Below are positions 1-11,114 of a stretch of DNA of 64,000 nucleotides, piece by piece; within the stretch, counting starts at the first letter, position 1, and every line of letters starts with the position of its first letter. Origin of the DNA: Adiantum capillus-veneris (taxonomy: Eukaryota > Streptophyta > Polypodiopsida > Polypodiales > Pteridaceae). The notes beneath the pieces were generated by a model. It saw nothing but the letters and a program-made list of their open reading frames with translations, had not been told where the DNA came from and searched no databases. The stretch is taken from positions 8,104,648 to 8,168,647 of the forward strand of contig CM043968.1 in assembly GCA_014529385.2 (NCBI GenBank), given 5' to 3'. The position numbers were made by a program, and so were the translations under genes.

Positions 1-18
1 TGCTCTCCGATCCCAACA
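1..18 (+). repeat. 3' end of the 5' LTR of copia A1
   Basis: The window opens on TGCTCTCCGATCCCAACA, the same terminal sequence as the complete LTR of copy A2 (reverse strand, 10928-10945). It ends in CA two bases before the PBS. The rest of this LTR is outside the window. Confidence 0.9.
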
Positions 19-20
19 AG

Positions 21-32
21 TGGTATCAGAGC
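21..32 (+). other. Primer binding site of copia A1 (initiator Met-tRNA)
   Basis: TGGTATCAGAGC is the classic plant Ty1/copia minus-strand primer site, complementary to the 3' end of initiator methionine tRNA. It lies two bases inside the 5' LTR end. Confidence 0.95.
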
Positions 33-1193
33 TTGGTAGTGAGAGCATTGAGAGCTTCATCATCATTGTTGAGTGTGTTGAAACTTGCTGCTGTTTCATT
101 GCCGTTTTTCGGTTTCGCGCACGCGTGCATTTCTAAAGAGCAGAAGGTTTTTCTAAGCTTGGCATTGGAAGGTTCAGCACTCCGCGAGTATTTTCAGCAG
201 GTGTCCTGAGGTTTAACCCCCCTTTCAGAGCCATTCGTGCCATTAGAAATCCCATCCGAGCTACAGACTAGGAGCTGCGTTTTTCAGCTCTCTTTGGTAG
301 TTTTCTGCTGCCAGAGCTTCCATAGCCATTAAAGGTGCCATTGTTGTAGTGTCTTCCACTTACGTGAGCCCACAGCTCATTTGAGAGTGTGTAGCCTCTT
401 CTTGGAGTGGCCTCATACACACAAATAGAGTGGGAGTTTGGCGACATTGTCTTCTTCGACTACAGGTACAGGTGCAGGTGCAGGTACAGGTACGGGTACA
501 GGTTACAGGTTACAGGGAGCTTTGGATACAGGTTTCTTCTGTGGTTACAAAACATGTATTTTGACTGTGGGACAGCCATGTATATGGTTGTGGTTTGAGT
601 GGGAGCTTCTACTCTTCTGGGCAGTTTGTTTATGCGTGTTCTTGAGCTACAGGTTTACATCATCTATGTATGTTGATGGATGTGGATATGGCAGTTTGAC
701 AGACACTCTTTATGCATGATATTGTGGAGATTTGGTTCACCTATACATAGAGCGGGTTTGCTCTTGCTTGCAGTGTTGCGGTTTGAGTACGGACAGGTAC
801 TTGGTTGACAATAGAGATTGGACTTCGTTGAGCTTGTGCATTGGTTATATGCTCACTTGGATCCATTTATGCTCACGGATTTGTGTAAGCTTGGTCAGCT
901 TATGTCTCTATTGTGGTTATTCAGACATGGAGTATGTTTATGCCTCTATGACAGCTCATTCTTGATGCATTTTTTGGCACGGTTTGCCTAGGCCGGTTGA
1001 GTTACAGGTGTCACGGGTTTATGCATTTGTTTGTGGATTTCTACGTACATTTTTTGACCATATTATGAGCTGATTTATACTCTATGCGTTTGCTCTTTGA
1101 TTGAGCAGCAGGTGTTGTCAGATTTGCAACACTACTTTGTTGTGGCAGTTTGTTGGTTGGTTACAGGTTTCTCATTGTTGCATTCTTGTTGTA
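33..1193 (+). other. Long leader of copia A1
   Basis: About 1.16 kb separates the PBS from the chosen gag start. Short open frames occur here, for example 438-719 (93 codons) and 732-965 (77 codons). They are nearly identical in copy A2, but that is expected from the overall similarity of the copies, and the peptides resemble no family I know. I treat the stretch as untranslated leader. Confidence 0.6.
463..516 (+). repeat. CAGGTA/CAGGTG minisatellite in the copia A leader
   Basis: A tract of CAGGTA, CAGGTG and GGTTA units, with one CGGGTA variant, inside the leader. The same tract occurs inverted in copy A2 at about 10436-10490. Confidence 0.85.
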
Positions 1194-4100
1194 ATGGGCA
1201 CTAAAGAGGACACAGTTTTCAATATTGAGAAGTTGGATGGTGCTAACTTCTCATATTGGAAAGATCAGATTTGGGATGTCTTGGTGCAGAAGAAACAGAT
1301 TCGACCTCTAAAGTTGCAGGGAGTTAAGCCAGAGAACATGGAGAGGGATGATTGGGAGGAGTTGGATGAAATGTGCAAGTCTACCATTAGGCTTTCCCTT
1401 TCAAAGTCTGTTTATTACAATGTGAAAGATGCACAGGGTGGAGCTTATGAGCGATGGCAGCAGATTTGCGATATGTATGATAAGCATTCGGCTGCTTCTA
1501 TGGTGTATTGGATTAAAAAGCTTATTGATTTGCGAATGGAGGAAGGTGCTTCCATGAATGCGCATTTGAATGAGTTCAATACAATTTTCAGCCAACTTGC
1601 TACGCAGAAAATTACGTTTGAGGACAATGTAAAATCCATGTTTTTACTTGTCACGTTGCCCGAGTCATGGGACACATTTAGGACAGCCATAAGTAACTCG
1701 GTTCCTGCGGATGAGTTGACAAGTACTAATGTGGAGTCTAGTCTTCTCACGGAAGAGATTAATCGAAAGAATAATGCAGGTAGTAAGTCTTCTAGTGCAA
1801 TGGTTGTCAGAGGCAGGACTATGGACAAGTATAATTCCAACAGGGGTAAATCTAGAAGCAAGTCCCGTGCAGGAACAAGTAAAAAGGATGTGGAATGTTT
1901 TCATTGTGGTAGAAAAGGCCATTTCAAAAAGGATTGCTACAAGTGGAAAAGGGAAAATGGAGATGGTAAGAAGAAAGACCATGATGCTAAGGACAAGCCT
2001 AAGTCCAATGTCAAGATTGAGGAGTTAAATGCAACACAGGGAGAGTGTAGCTCTCAAGATGACCATGTATGTGCTCCGACTAGTGCTACTAGTGAAGAGC
2101 TTGGTGATGTGTTGCTTGCATCCTATTTTGATGACGCTTTTCTTCTCACTCATGAGAGTAGTATGCCTATGGATTGGGTCATTGAAAGTGGTGCTTCTTT
2201 TCACGTTACACCTCATAGGTCGTGGTTTCATGACTATGATGCTTCGAGCACAGGTACTGTTAGGATTGCCGATGGGCGTTCTATGCAGATTCATGGCATT
2301 GGAAATATTCATTTGGCTATGCCAAACTCTACTATGTTTGTCTTGCAACGTGTGCGTCATGTGCCGGCTCTTGCAAAAAGCTTGATTACTGTGGGTCAGT
2401 TGGATTCACTTGGTTTCAATGTATCTTTTGGTGATGGAGGTTGGAAGATCACTAAGGGCAGCCTTGTTTTGGTTAAAGGTGCTAAGAGGAATACGTTGTA
2501 TTCCCTTTGTGTAGCTAGTGTGGCTGATCACATTGTGGGGATCACTGAGCAACCTCCTGCTTCTTTATGGCATCAGCGTTTGGGGCATATGTCACTAAAA
2601 GGTTTGAAGTTGTTGGCACGTGCGGATTACATTCCCGTTTCAGATTTTGGTGGTTTTGATTTTTGTGAGCATTGCCTTTATGGTCGACATGCTCGGTCTT
2701 CTCATAAGAAAAGTGTTCCACACAGATCTTTGGAAAAGCTAGCTTTGGTGCATAGTGATGTATGTGGGCCGATGCCCAATGCTTCTCTTGGAGGTGCTAT
2801 GTACTTTGTTACGTTCATTGATGATGTTAGCAGGAAGGTATGGGCATACCCCATTCGTAAGAAGGATATGGTGTTTGATATATTTAAGCAATGGTTGGCT
2901 CTTGTCGAGAACCAATCAGGTTGTAAGTTGAAGTGCTTACGTACGGACAATGGGGGTGAATTTATGTCTCATGCTTTCACAACATTATGTGTTGAGAAGG
3001 GTATACGGCACGAGCTTAGTGCTCCCTATACACCTCCTCAAAATGGTGTGGCAGAGCGCATGAACAGGACTATACAGGAAAAAGTCCGTAGTATGCTTTC
3101 TATGGCTGGTTTGTCAAATGGATTTTGGGCTGAAGCTGTTGCCACTTCTGTGCATTTGATAAATCGTTCACCTAGTGTTCCTTTGGGCTTCAAAGTGCCT
3201 GAAGAGGTATGGACAGGTTTGCCACCTTCGTATGGTCACCTTCGTGTTTTTGGCTGTGAAGCTTATGTACATGTACCTAAGGCAAAACGCAACAAATTGG
3301 ATCCAAAGAGCAAGAGATGTATCTTCTTGGGTTATGGTAGCTCTGGTGAGATGGGTTATCGATTGTGGGATCCTATTGACAGGAAGATTGTGCGCAGCCA
3401 TGATGTTGTTTTTCATGAGGACTCTATGTATAGAGCATCACCGCGAACGGTTGAGGTTCGGCGTGTGATATTTGAGGAGGATGGTCATCGGTATGATGGT
3501 CCCATGGCTGCTTGTGGGCAGCCCATTGACCCTCAAGTGGGAGATCAGCCCTTGTTGGGAGATCATGTAGATGTGGGACAGCCAGATGCACCTCCTGCAC
3601 AGTCTTTGAGGCGTTCAGAGCGGCGTGCAAGACAGCCTCAACGTTTTGTGCCTTCTATGGATTATGTATTGTTGACTGATTGCGAGGAGCCATCATGTTA
3701 TGATGAGGCCATGTCTAGTGTTGACAAGGTCAAGTGGGAGCAGGCTATGCAATCAGAGATGGATTCGTTGATCCAAAATGAAACGTGGGAGCTTACTCCT
3801 TTGCCAAAGGGTAAGAAGGCACTACCATGCAAGTGGGTTTACAAGATAAAATTGTGTTCAATGGATGCAAAGCCTAAGTACAAAGCAAGGCTTGTGGCTA
3901 AAGGATTCAAGCAACAGAAGGGCATTGATTTTGACGAGATCTTCTCCCCAGTGGTGAAGATGTCTACTTTGCGTATGTTGTTTGCTTTGGTAGCTACAGA
4001 AGACATGGAGTTGAAGCAAATGGATGTAAAGACAGCTTTCTTACATCCGGACTTGCACGAGGATTTGTACATGGAGCAACCAAGTGGGTTTGTTATTCAT

Positions 4101-5240
4101 GGTTCAAAGAAGATGGTATGCCGGCTTCTTAAGACCTTGTATGGGCTGAAGCAATCATCTCATGAATGGTATCGTAAGTTTGATGCATTCATGAGTTCAT
4201 TGGGTTATGTACGCAGTTATGAGGACCCATGCCTCTATACTTGCAAGGATGCAGATGGTAGTCTTATTGTTTTGGTTTTGTATGTGGATGACATGCTGAT
4301 CGCAGGGAAGTGTATTTCTGATGTGGATGCCTTGAAACATAGGCTACATGAGACCTTTTCCATGAAGGATCTTGGGGATGCCAGTCATATTTTGGGTATC
4401 TGAATCACTCGTGATCGTTCTCGCAAAATGCTCTTTCTTAGTCAGAAAGAGTACATTGACAAGGTGCTTGAGCGTTTTCATATGGAAGGGGGGAAGGCCA
4501 TTAGTACCCCGTTGCCTCCATATGTAAAACTCAGCCATGATGACTGCCCTCAGACAGATTTGGAGACTACAGAGATGTCTCAGATTCCCTATGCGTCAGC
4601 TGTTGGTTCCTTGATGTATGCCATGGTGGCTACGCGTCCAGATCTTGCTCATGCAGTTGGTGTGGTTAGCAGGTACATGGCTAACCCGGGCAAGCGTCAT
4701 TGGGATGCAGTGAGAGGTATTCTCAGATACTTGAGAGGGACTTCAGAGTTGTCGCTATGTTATGGTAAGAAGGATATGTCTGTTTGCGGATATACAAATT
4801 CAGACTATGCAGGGTCAGTGGACTCGAGGAAGTCTACTAGCGGCTATGTGTTCACAGTTGCAGGTGGACCGGTTTCGTGGGCATCACGTTTACAGCCATG
4901 CATTGCTTTGAGCACTAAAGAGGCTGAATATATGGCTGCCACTGAGGCTGCCAAGGAGGCCGTATGGCTCTCACGACTAGTGGGAGATCTTGGTATGGCT
5001 GGTGATGCTCCGATTCTACATTGTGATAGCCAGAGTGCCATAGCGTTGGCACGGAATCCTGTCTTCCATGCGAAGACAAAGCACATTGAGGTGAGGTATC
5101 ACTTCATACGAGAGGTTCTAGAGGACAAGCACATAGAGCTTGTCAAGGTACACACTGACGATAACCCTGCTGATCTACTCACGAAGTCGTTAGCCTCACA
5201 GCGGTTTGCACACTGCAGATCGCTGATGGGTATGGCTTGA
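1194..5240 (+). pseudogene. Copia A1 gag-pol polyprotein, interrupted by one TGA stop
   Basis: Encodes the copia polyprotein for particle assembly, reverse transcription and integration. I start at ATG 1194 (MGTKEDTVFNIEKLDG), which begins typical copia gag sequence; an upstream in-frame ATG at 1101 has no gag-like sequence after it. Visible domains: gag; CCHC knuckle at 1896-1937 (CFHCGRKGHFKKDC); protease at about 2170-2300 with the active-site motif ESGAS (Glu codon 2184-2186) where D-S/T-G is usual; integrase with the HHCC zinc module near 2560-2690 and DDE residues in HSDVCGPM, RTDNGGEF and NGVAERMNRT; RT with YVDDM at 4281-4295; RNase H to 5240. The frame is closed by TGA at 4401-4403, between RT and RNase H, where A2 keeps Met-Arg. 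Otherwise the frame is open for about 1,350 codons, so inactivation looks recent. Confidence 0.93.
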
Positions 5241-5260
5241 CTTCTTTTGCTGTACTTTGG

Positions 5261-5290
5261 CCACTTTAAAGGCACACTGCCTTTAAGTGG
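5261..5290 (+). other. Strong stem-loop just upstream of the A1 polypurine tract
   Basis: CCACTTTAAAGGCA, a CAC loop, then TGCCTTTAAGTGG: a stem of about 13 base pairs with one bulged T. Its 3' arm runs into the PPT. The hairpin is kept in A2 at 5656-5685. It could be an RNA processing, export or termination element. Confidence 0.75.
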
Positions 5291-5295
5291 GAGAT
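5285..5295 (+). other. Polypurine tract of copia A1
   Basis: AAGTGGGAGAT lies directly before the TGTTGGG start of the 3' LTR, the expected place for plus-strand priming. Confidence 0.85.
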
Positions 5296-5466
5296 TGTTG
5301 GGTTAAAGGCCCGTGTGCCCGTTGTTCAGCCGCCCATGTACAGCCATTCATTTACTCATTCATAATAACTATACTCATAACTACACATTGTAGTGTGAGT
5401 ACCGCCCCGCCACACACTGTGTCTATCTCCTTCTTCGTGCTGGCTCTCTGTGTGTGTGCTCTCCGA
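5296..5466 (+). repeat. 3' LTR of copia A1, truncated at its outer end
   Basis: Begins TGTTGGGTTAAAGG and matches the 187-bp LTR of A2 up to CTCTCCGA, then lacks the terminal TCCCAACA. It also lacks 9 bp near 5321 that both A2 LTRs keep, apparently lost between GCCCG repeats. Otherwise it is identical to the A2 3' LTR by eye. Confidence 0.9.
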
Positions 5467-5477
5467 GCAGCTCGGAG
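5461..5477. other. Tail-to-tail junction of the two copia LTRs
   Basis: CTCCGAGC, a central A at 5469, then GCTCGGAG: a perfect palindrome centred on the fusion. The two LTR ends have each lost about 8 bases, and GCAGC remains between CTCTCCGA and TCGGAGAG. Confidence 0.9.
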
Positions 5478-5650
5478 AGCACACACACAGAGAGCCAGCA
5501 CGAAGAAGGAGATAGACACAGTGTGTGGCGGGGCGGTACTCACACTACAATGTGTAGTTATGAGTATAGTTATTATGAATGAGTAAATGAATGGCTGTAC
5601 ATGGGCGGCTGAACAACGGGCAACCGGGCACACGGGCCTTTAACCCAACA
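5471..5650 (-). repeat. 3' LTR of copia A2, truncated at its outer end
   Basis: On the - strand it begins TGTTGGGTTAAAGG at 5650 and reads to the junction near 5470, where the terminal bases are missing. Confidence 0.9.
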
Positions 5651-5685
5651 ATCTCCCACTTAAAGGCAGTGTGCCTTTAAAGTGG
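5651..5685 (-). other. PPT and adjacent stem-loop of copia A2
   Basis: The PPT complement is at 5651-5661. The hairpin arms CCACTTAAAGGCA (5656-5668) and TGCCTTTAAAGTGG (5672-5685) flank a GTG loop, mirroring the A1 structure. Confidence 0.8.
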
Positions 5686-5705
5686 CCAAAGTACAGCAAA
5701 AGAAG

Positions 5706-8700
5706 TCAAGCCATACCCATCAGCGATCTGCAGTGTGCAAACCGCTGTGAGGCTAACGACTTCGTGAGTAGATCAGCAGGGTTATCGTCAGTGTGTACCT
5801 TGACAAGCTCTATGCGCTTGTCCTCTAGAACCTCTCGTATGAAGTGATACCTCACCTCAATGTGCTTTGTCTTCGCATGGAAGACAGGATTCCGTGCCAA
5901 CGCTATGGCACTCTGGCTATCACAATGTAGAATCGGAGCATCACCAGCCATACCAAGATCTCCCACTAGTCGTGAGAGCCATATGGCCTCCTTGGCAGCC
6001 TCAGTGGCAGCCATATATTCAGCCTCTGTAGTGCTCAAAGCAACGCATGGCTGTAAACGTGATGCCCACGAAACCGGTCCACCTGCAACTGTGAACACAT
6101 AGCCGCTAGTAGACTTCCTCGAGTCCATTGACCCTGCATAGTCTGAATCTGTATATCCGCAAACATACATATCCTTCTTACCATAACATAGGGACAACTC
6201 TGAAGTCCCTCTCAAGTATCTGAGAATACCTCTCACTGCATCCCAATGACGCTTGCCCGGGTTAGCCATGTACCTGCTAACCACACCAACTGCATGAGCA
6301 AGATCTGGACGCGTAGCCACCATGGCATACATCAAGGAACCAACAGCTGACGCATAGGGAATCTGAGACATTTCTGTAGTCTCCAAATCTGTCTGAGGGC
6401 AGTCATCATGGCTGAGTTTTACATATGGAGGCAACGGGGTACTAATGGCCTTCCCCCCTTCCATATGAAAATGCTCAAGCACCTTGTCAATGTACTCTTT
6501 CTGACTAAGAAAGAGCATTTTGCGAGAACGATCACGAGTGATTCGCATACCCAAAATATGACTGGCATCCCCAAGATCCTTCATGGAAAAGGTCTCATGT
6601 AGCCTATGTTTCAAGGCATCCACATCAGAAATACACTTCCCTGCGATCAGCATGTCATCCACATACAAAACCAAAACAATAAGACTACCATCTGCAGCCT
6701 TGCAAGTATAGAGGCATGGGTCCTCATAACTGCGTACATAACCCAATGAACTCATGAATGCATCAAACTTACGATACCATTCATGAGATGATTGCTTCAG
6801 CCCATACAAGGTCTTAAGAAGCCGGCATACCATCTTCTTTGAACCATGAATAACAAACCCACTTGGTTGCTCCATGTACAAATCCTCGTGCAAGTCTGGA
6901 TGTAAGAAAGCTGTCTTTACATCCATTTGCTTCAACTCCATGTCTTCTGTAGCTACCAAAGCAAACAACATACGCAAAGTAGACATCTTCACCACTGGGG
7001 AGAAGATCTCGTCAAAATCAATGCCCTTCTGTTGCTTGAATCCTTTAGCCACAAGCCTTGCTTTGTACCTAGGCTTTGCATCCATTGAACACAATTTTAT
7101 CTTGTAAACCCACTTGCATGGTAGTGCCTTCTTACCCTTTGGCAAAGGAGTAAGCTCCCACGTTTCATTTTGGATCAACGAATCCATCTTTGACTGCATA
7201 GCCTGCTCCCACTTGAGCTTGTCAACACTAGACATGGCCTCATCATAACATGATGGCTCCCCGCAATCAGTCAACAATACATAATCCATAGAAGGCACAA
7301 AACGCTGAGGCTGTCTTGCACGCCGCTCTGAACGCCTCAAAGACTGTGCAGGAGGTGCATCTGGCTGTCCCACATCTACATGATCTCCCAACAAGGGCTG
7401 ATCTCCCACTTGAGGGTCAATGGGCTGCCCATGAGCAGCCATGGGACCATCATACCGATGACCATCCTCCTCAAATATCACACGCCGAACCTCAACCGTT
7501 CGCGGTGATGCTCTATACATAGAGTCCTCATGAAAAACAACATCATGGCTGCGCACAATCTTCCTGTCAATAGGATCCCACAATCGATAACCCATCTCAC
7601 CAGAGCTACCATAACCCAAGAAGATACATCTCTTGCTCTTTGGATCCAATTTGTTGCGTTTTGCCTTAGGTACATGTACATAAGCTTCACAGCCAAAAAC
7701 ACGAAGGTGACCATACGAAGGTGGCAAACCTGTCCATACCTCTTCAGGCACTTTGAAGCCCAAAGGAACACTAGGTGAACGATTTATCAAATGCACAGAA
7801 GTGGCAACAGCTTCAACCCAAAATCCATTTGACAAACCAGCCATAGAAAGCATACTACGGACTTTTTCCTGTATAGTCCTGTTCATGCGCTCTGCCACAC
7901 CATTTTGAGGAGGTGTATAGGGAGCACTAAGCTCGTGCCGTATACCCTTCTCAACACATAATGTTGTGAAAGCATGAGACATAAATTCACCCCCATTGTC
8001 CGTACGTAAGCACTTCAACTTACAACCTGATTGGTTCTCGACAAGAGCCAACCATTGCTTAAATATATCAAACACCATATCCTTCTTACGAATGGGGTAT
8101 GCCCATACCTTCCTGCTAGCATCATCAATGAACGTAACAAAGTACATAGCACCTCCAAGAGAAGCATTGGGCATCGGCCCACATACATCACTATGCACCA
8201 AAGCTAGCTTTTCCAAAGATCTATGTGGAACACTTTTCTTATGAGAAGACCGAGCATGTCGACCATAAAGGCAATGCTCACAAAAATCAAAACCACCAAA
8301 ATCTGAAACGGGAATGTAATCCGCACGTGCCAACAACTTCAAACCTTTTAGTGACATATGCCCCAAACGCTGATGCCATAAAGAAGCAGGAGGTTGCTCA
8401 GTGATCCCCACAATGTGATCAGCCACACTAGCTACACAAAGGGAATACAACGTATTCCTCTTAGCACCTTTAACCAAAACAAGGCTGCCCTTAGTGATCT
8501 TCCAACCTCCATCACCAAAAGATACATTGAAACCAAGTGAATCCAACTGACCCACAGTAATCAAGCTTTTTGCAAGAGCCGGCACATGACGCACACGCTG
8601 CAAGACAAACATAGTAGAGTTTGGCATAGCCAAATGAATATTTCCAATGCCATGAATCTGCATAGAACGCCCATCGGCAATCCTAACAGTACCTGTGCTC

Positions 8701-9752
8701 GAAGCATCATAGTCATGAAACCACGACCTATGAGGTGTAACGTGAAAAGAAGCACCACTTTCAATGACCCAATCCATAGGCATACTACTCTCATGAGTGA
8801 GAAGAAAAGCGTCATCAAAATAGGATGCAAGCAACACATCACCAAGCTCTTCACTAGTAGCACTAGTCGGAGCACATACATGGTCATCTTGAGAGCTACA
8901 CTCTCCCTGTGTTGCATTTAACTCCTCAATCTTGACATTGGACTTAGGCTTGTCCTTAGCATCATGGTCTTTCTTCTTACCATCTCCATTTTCCCTTTTC
9001 CACTTGTAGCAATCCTTTTTGAAATGGCCTTTTCTACCACAATGAAAACATTCCACATCCTTTTTACTTGTTCCTGCACGGGACTTGCTTCTAGATTTAC
9101 CCCTGTTGGAATTATACTTGTCCATAGTCCTGCCTCTGACAACCATTGCACTAGAAGACTTACTACCTGCATTATTCTTTCGATTAATCTCTTCCGTGAG
9201 AAGACTAGACTCCACATTAGTACTTGTCAACTCATCCGCAGGAACCGAGTTACTTATGGCTGTCCTAAATGTGTCCCATGACTCGGGCAACGTGACAAGT
9301 AAAAACATGGCTTTTACATTGTCCTCAAACGTAATTTTCTGCGTAGCAAGTTGGCTGAAAATTGTATTGAACTCATTCAAATGCGCATTCATGGAAGCAC
9401 CTTCCTCCATTCGCAAATCAATAAGCTTTTTAATCCAATACACCATAGAAGCAGCCGAATGCTTATCATACATATCGCAAATCCGCTACCATAGCTCATA
9501 AGCTCCACCCTGTGCATCTTTCACATTGTAATAAACAGACTTTGAAAGGGAAAGCCTAATGGTAGACCTGCACATCTCATCCAACTCCTCCCAATCATCC
9601 CTCTCCATGTTCTCTGGCTTAACTCCCTGCAACTTTAGAGGTCGAATCTGTTTCTTCTGCACCAAGACATCCCAAATCTTATCTTTCCAATATGAGAAGT
9701 TAGCACCATCCAACTTCTCAATATTGAAAACTGTGTCCTCTTTAGTGCCCAT
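5706..9752 (-). pseudogene. Copia A2 gag-pol polyprotein, interrupted by one TAG stop in gag
   Basis: Same polyprotein as A1, on the - strand. Start taken at the ATG ending at 9752 (MGTKEDTVFNIEK). An in-frame TAG at 9486-9488 truncates gag where A1 has a Gln codon (GAYELW then stop; A1 reads GAYERWQQ). After that stop the frame is open to 5706 and holds the CCHC knuckle, a protease with the same ESGAS variant, HHCC and DDE integrase motifs, YVDDM and RNase H. Where A1 has its TGA, A2 reads Met-Arg. The defects of the two copies therefore do not overlap. Substitutions relative to A1 are scattered and mostly conservative. Confidence 0.93.
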
Positions 9753-10913
9753 TACAACAAGAATGCAACAATGAGAAACCTGTAACCAACCAACAAACTG
9801 CCACAACAAAGTAGTGTTGCAAATTTGACAACACCTGCTGCTCAATCAAAGAGCAAATGCATAGAGTATAAATCAGCTCATAATATGGTCAAAAAACGTA
9901 CGTAGAAATCCACAAACAAATGCATAAACCCGTGACACCTGTAACTCAACCGGCCTAGGCAAACCGTGCCAAAAAATGCATCAAGAATGAGCTGTCATAG
10001 AGGCATAAACATACTCCATGTCTGAATAACCACAATAGAGACATAAGCTGACCAAGCTTACACAAATCCGTGAGCATAAATGGATCCAAGTGAGCATATA
10101 ACCAATGCACAAGCTCAACGAAGTCCAATCTCTACTGTCAACCAAGTACCTGTCCGTACTCAAACCGCAACACTGCAAGCAAGAGCAAACCCGCTCTATG
10201 TATAGGTGAACCAAATCTCCACAATATCATGCATAAAGAGTGTCTGTCAAACTGCCATATCCACATCCATCAACATACATAGATGATGTAAACTTGTAGC
10301 TCAAGAACACGCATAAACAGACTGCCCAGAAGAGTAGAAGCTCCCACTCAAACCACAACCATATACATGGCTGTCCCACAGTCAAAATACATGTTTTGTA
10401 ACCACAGAAGAAACCTGTATCCAAAGCTCCCTGTAACCTGTAACCTGTATCCGTACCTGTACCTGCACCTGCACCTGTACCTGTAGTCGAAGAAGACAAT
10501 GTCGCCAAACTCCCACTCTATCTGTGTGTATGAGGCCACTCCAAGAAGAGGCTACACACTCTCAAATGAGCTGTGGGCTCACGTAACTGGAAGACACTAC
10601 AACAATGGCACCTGTAATGGCTATGGAAGCTCTGGCAGCAGAAAACTACCAAAGAGAGTTGAAAAACGCAGCTCCTAGTCTGTAGCTCGGATGGGATTTC
10701 TAATGGCACGAATGGCTCTGAAAGGGGGGTTAAACCCCAGGACGCCTGCTGAAAATACTCGCGGAGTGCTGAACCTTCCAATGCCAAGCTTAGAAAAACC
10801 TTCTGCTCTTTAGAAATGCGCGCGTGCGCGAAACCGAAAAACGGCAATGAAACAGCAGCAAGTTTCAACACACTCAACAATGATGATGAAGCTCTCAATG
10901 CTCTCACTACCAA
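9753..10913 (-). other. Long leader of copia A2
   Basis: Counterpart of the A1 leader, including the CAGGTA/CAGGTG tract in inverted form near 10436-10490. No convincing protein. Confidence 0.6.
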
Positions 10914-10925
10914 GCTCTGATACCA
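10914..10925 (-). other. Primer binding site of copia A2
   Basis: GCTCTGATACCA is the complement of the Met-tRNA primer site and lies two bases inside the 5' LTR. Confidence 0.95.
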
Positions 10926-10927
10926 CT

Positions 10928-11114
10928 TGTTGGGATCGGAGAGCACACACACAGAGAGCCAGCACGAAGAAGGAGATAGACACAGTGTGTGGCGGGGCGG
11001 TACTCACACTACAATGTGTAGTTATGAGTATAGTTATTATGAATGAGTAAATGAATGGCTGTACATGGGCGGTTGAACAACGGGCAGCCGGGCACACGGG
11101 CCTTTAACCCAACA
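10928..11114 (-). repeat. Complete 5' LTR of copia A2 (187 bp)
   Basis: Bounded by TGTTGGG and CCCAACA on the + strand, a 7-bp terminal inverted repeat with TG...CA ends. It is very short for a full-length copia element. It differs from the A2 3' LTR at two positions. Confidence 0.93.

Larger units (their letters stand above)
1..5469 (+). mobile_element. Copia element A1 (Ty1/copia LTR retrotransposon), left arm of a giant palindrome
   Basis: Ty1/copia retrotransposon whose 5' LTR lies mostly before the window; only its last 18 bases are seen. In order it has a PBS, a leader of about 1.16 kb, gag-pol with gag, CCHC knuckle, protease, integrase, RT and RNase H in copia order, a PPT, and a short 3' LTR lacking its last 8 or so bases. 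The next element, A2, is a near-identical inverted copy starting at the truncated LTR, so A1 and A2 are joined tail to tail. Gag-pol carries one TGA stop within the RT region, so A1 is probably not autonomous. Identification as copia is secure from the integrase-before-RT order and the YVDDM motif. Confidence 0.95.
5470..11114 (-). mobile_element. Copia element A2, right arm of the giant palindrome
   Basis: Inverted second copy of the A1 family, complete except for the outer end of its 3' LTR. Along the - strand it has a 187-bp 5' LTR (10928-11114), PBS, leader, gag-pol, hairpin, PPT and 3' LTR. Its two LTRs differ at two positions by my comparison. It differs from A1 at about two dozen amino acids, which argues against the palindrome being an exact sequencing fold-back. 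The right flank begins ATTTT (11115-11119); no matching target duplication can be checked because the left end of the double unit is outside the window. Confidence 0.95.

Noticed and set aside
438-965. Small upstream proteins in the copia A leader
   Set aside because: Conserved between A1 and A2 only as much as the surrounding DNA; composition is driven by the CAGGTA minisatellite and there is no family resemblance.
1-10945. Palindrome as a sequencing fold-back artefact
   Set aside because: The arms differ at about two dozen codons and by a 9-bp LTR indel, too much for one molecule read twice. The junction still deserves long-read confirmation.
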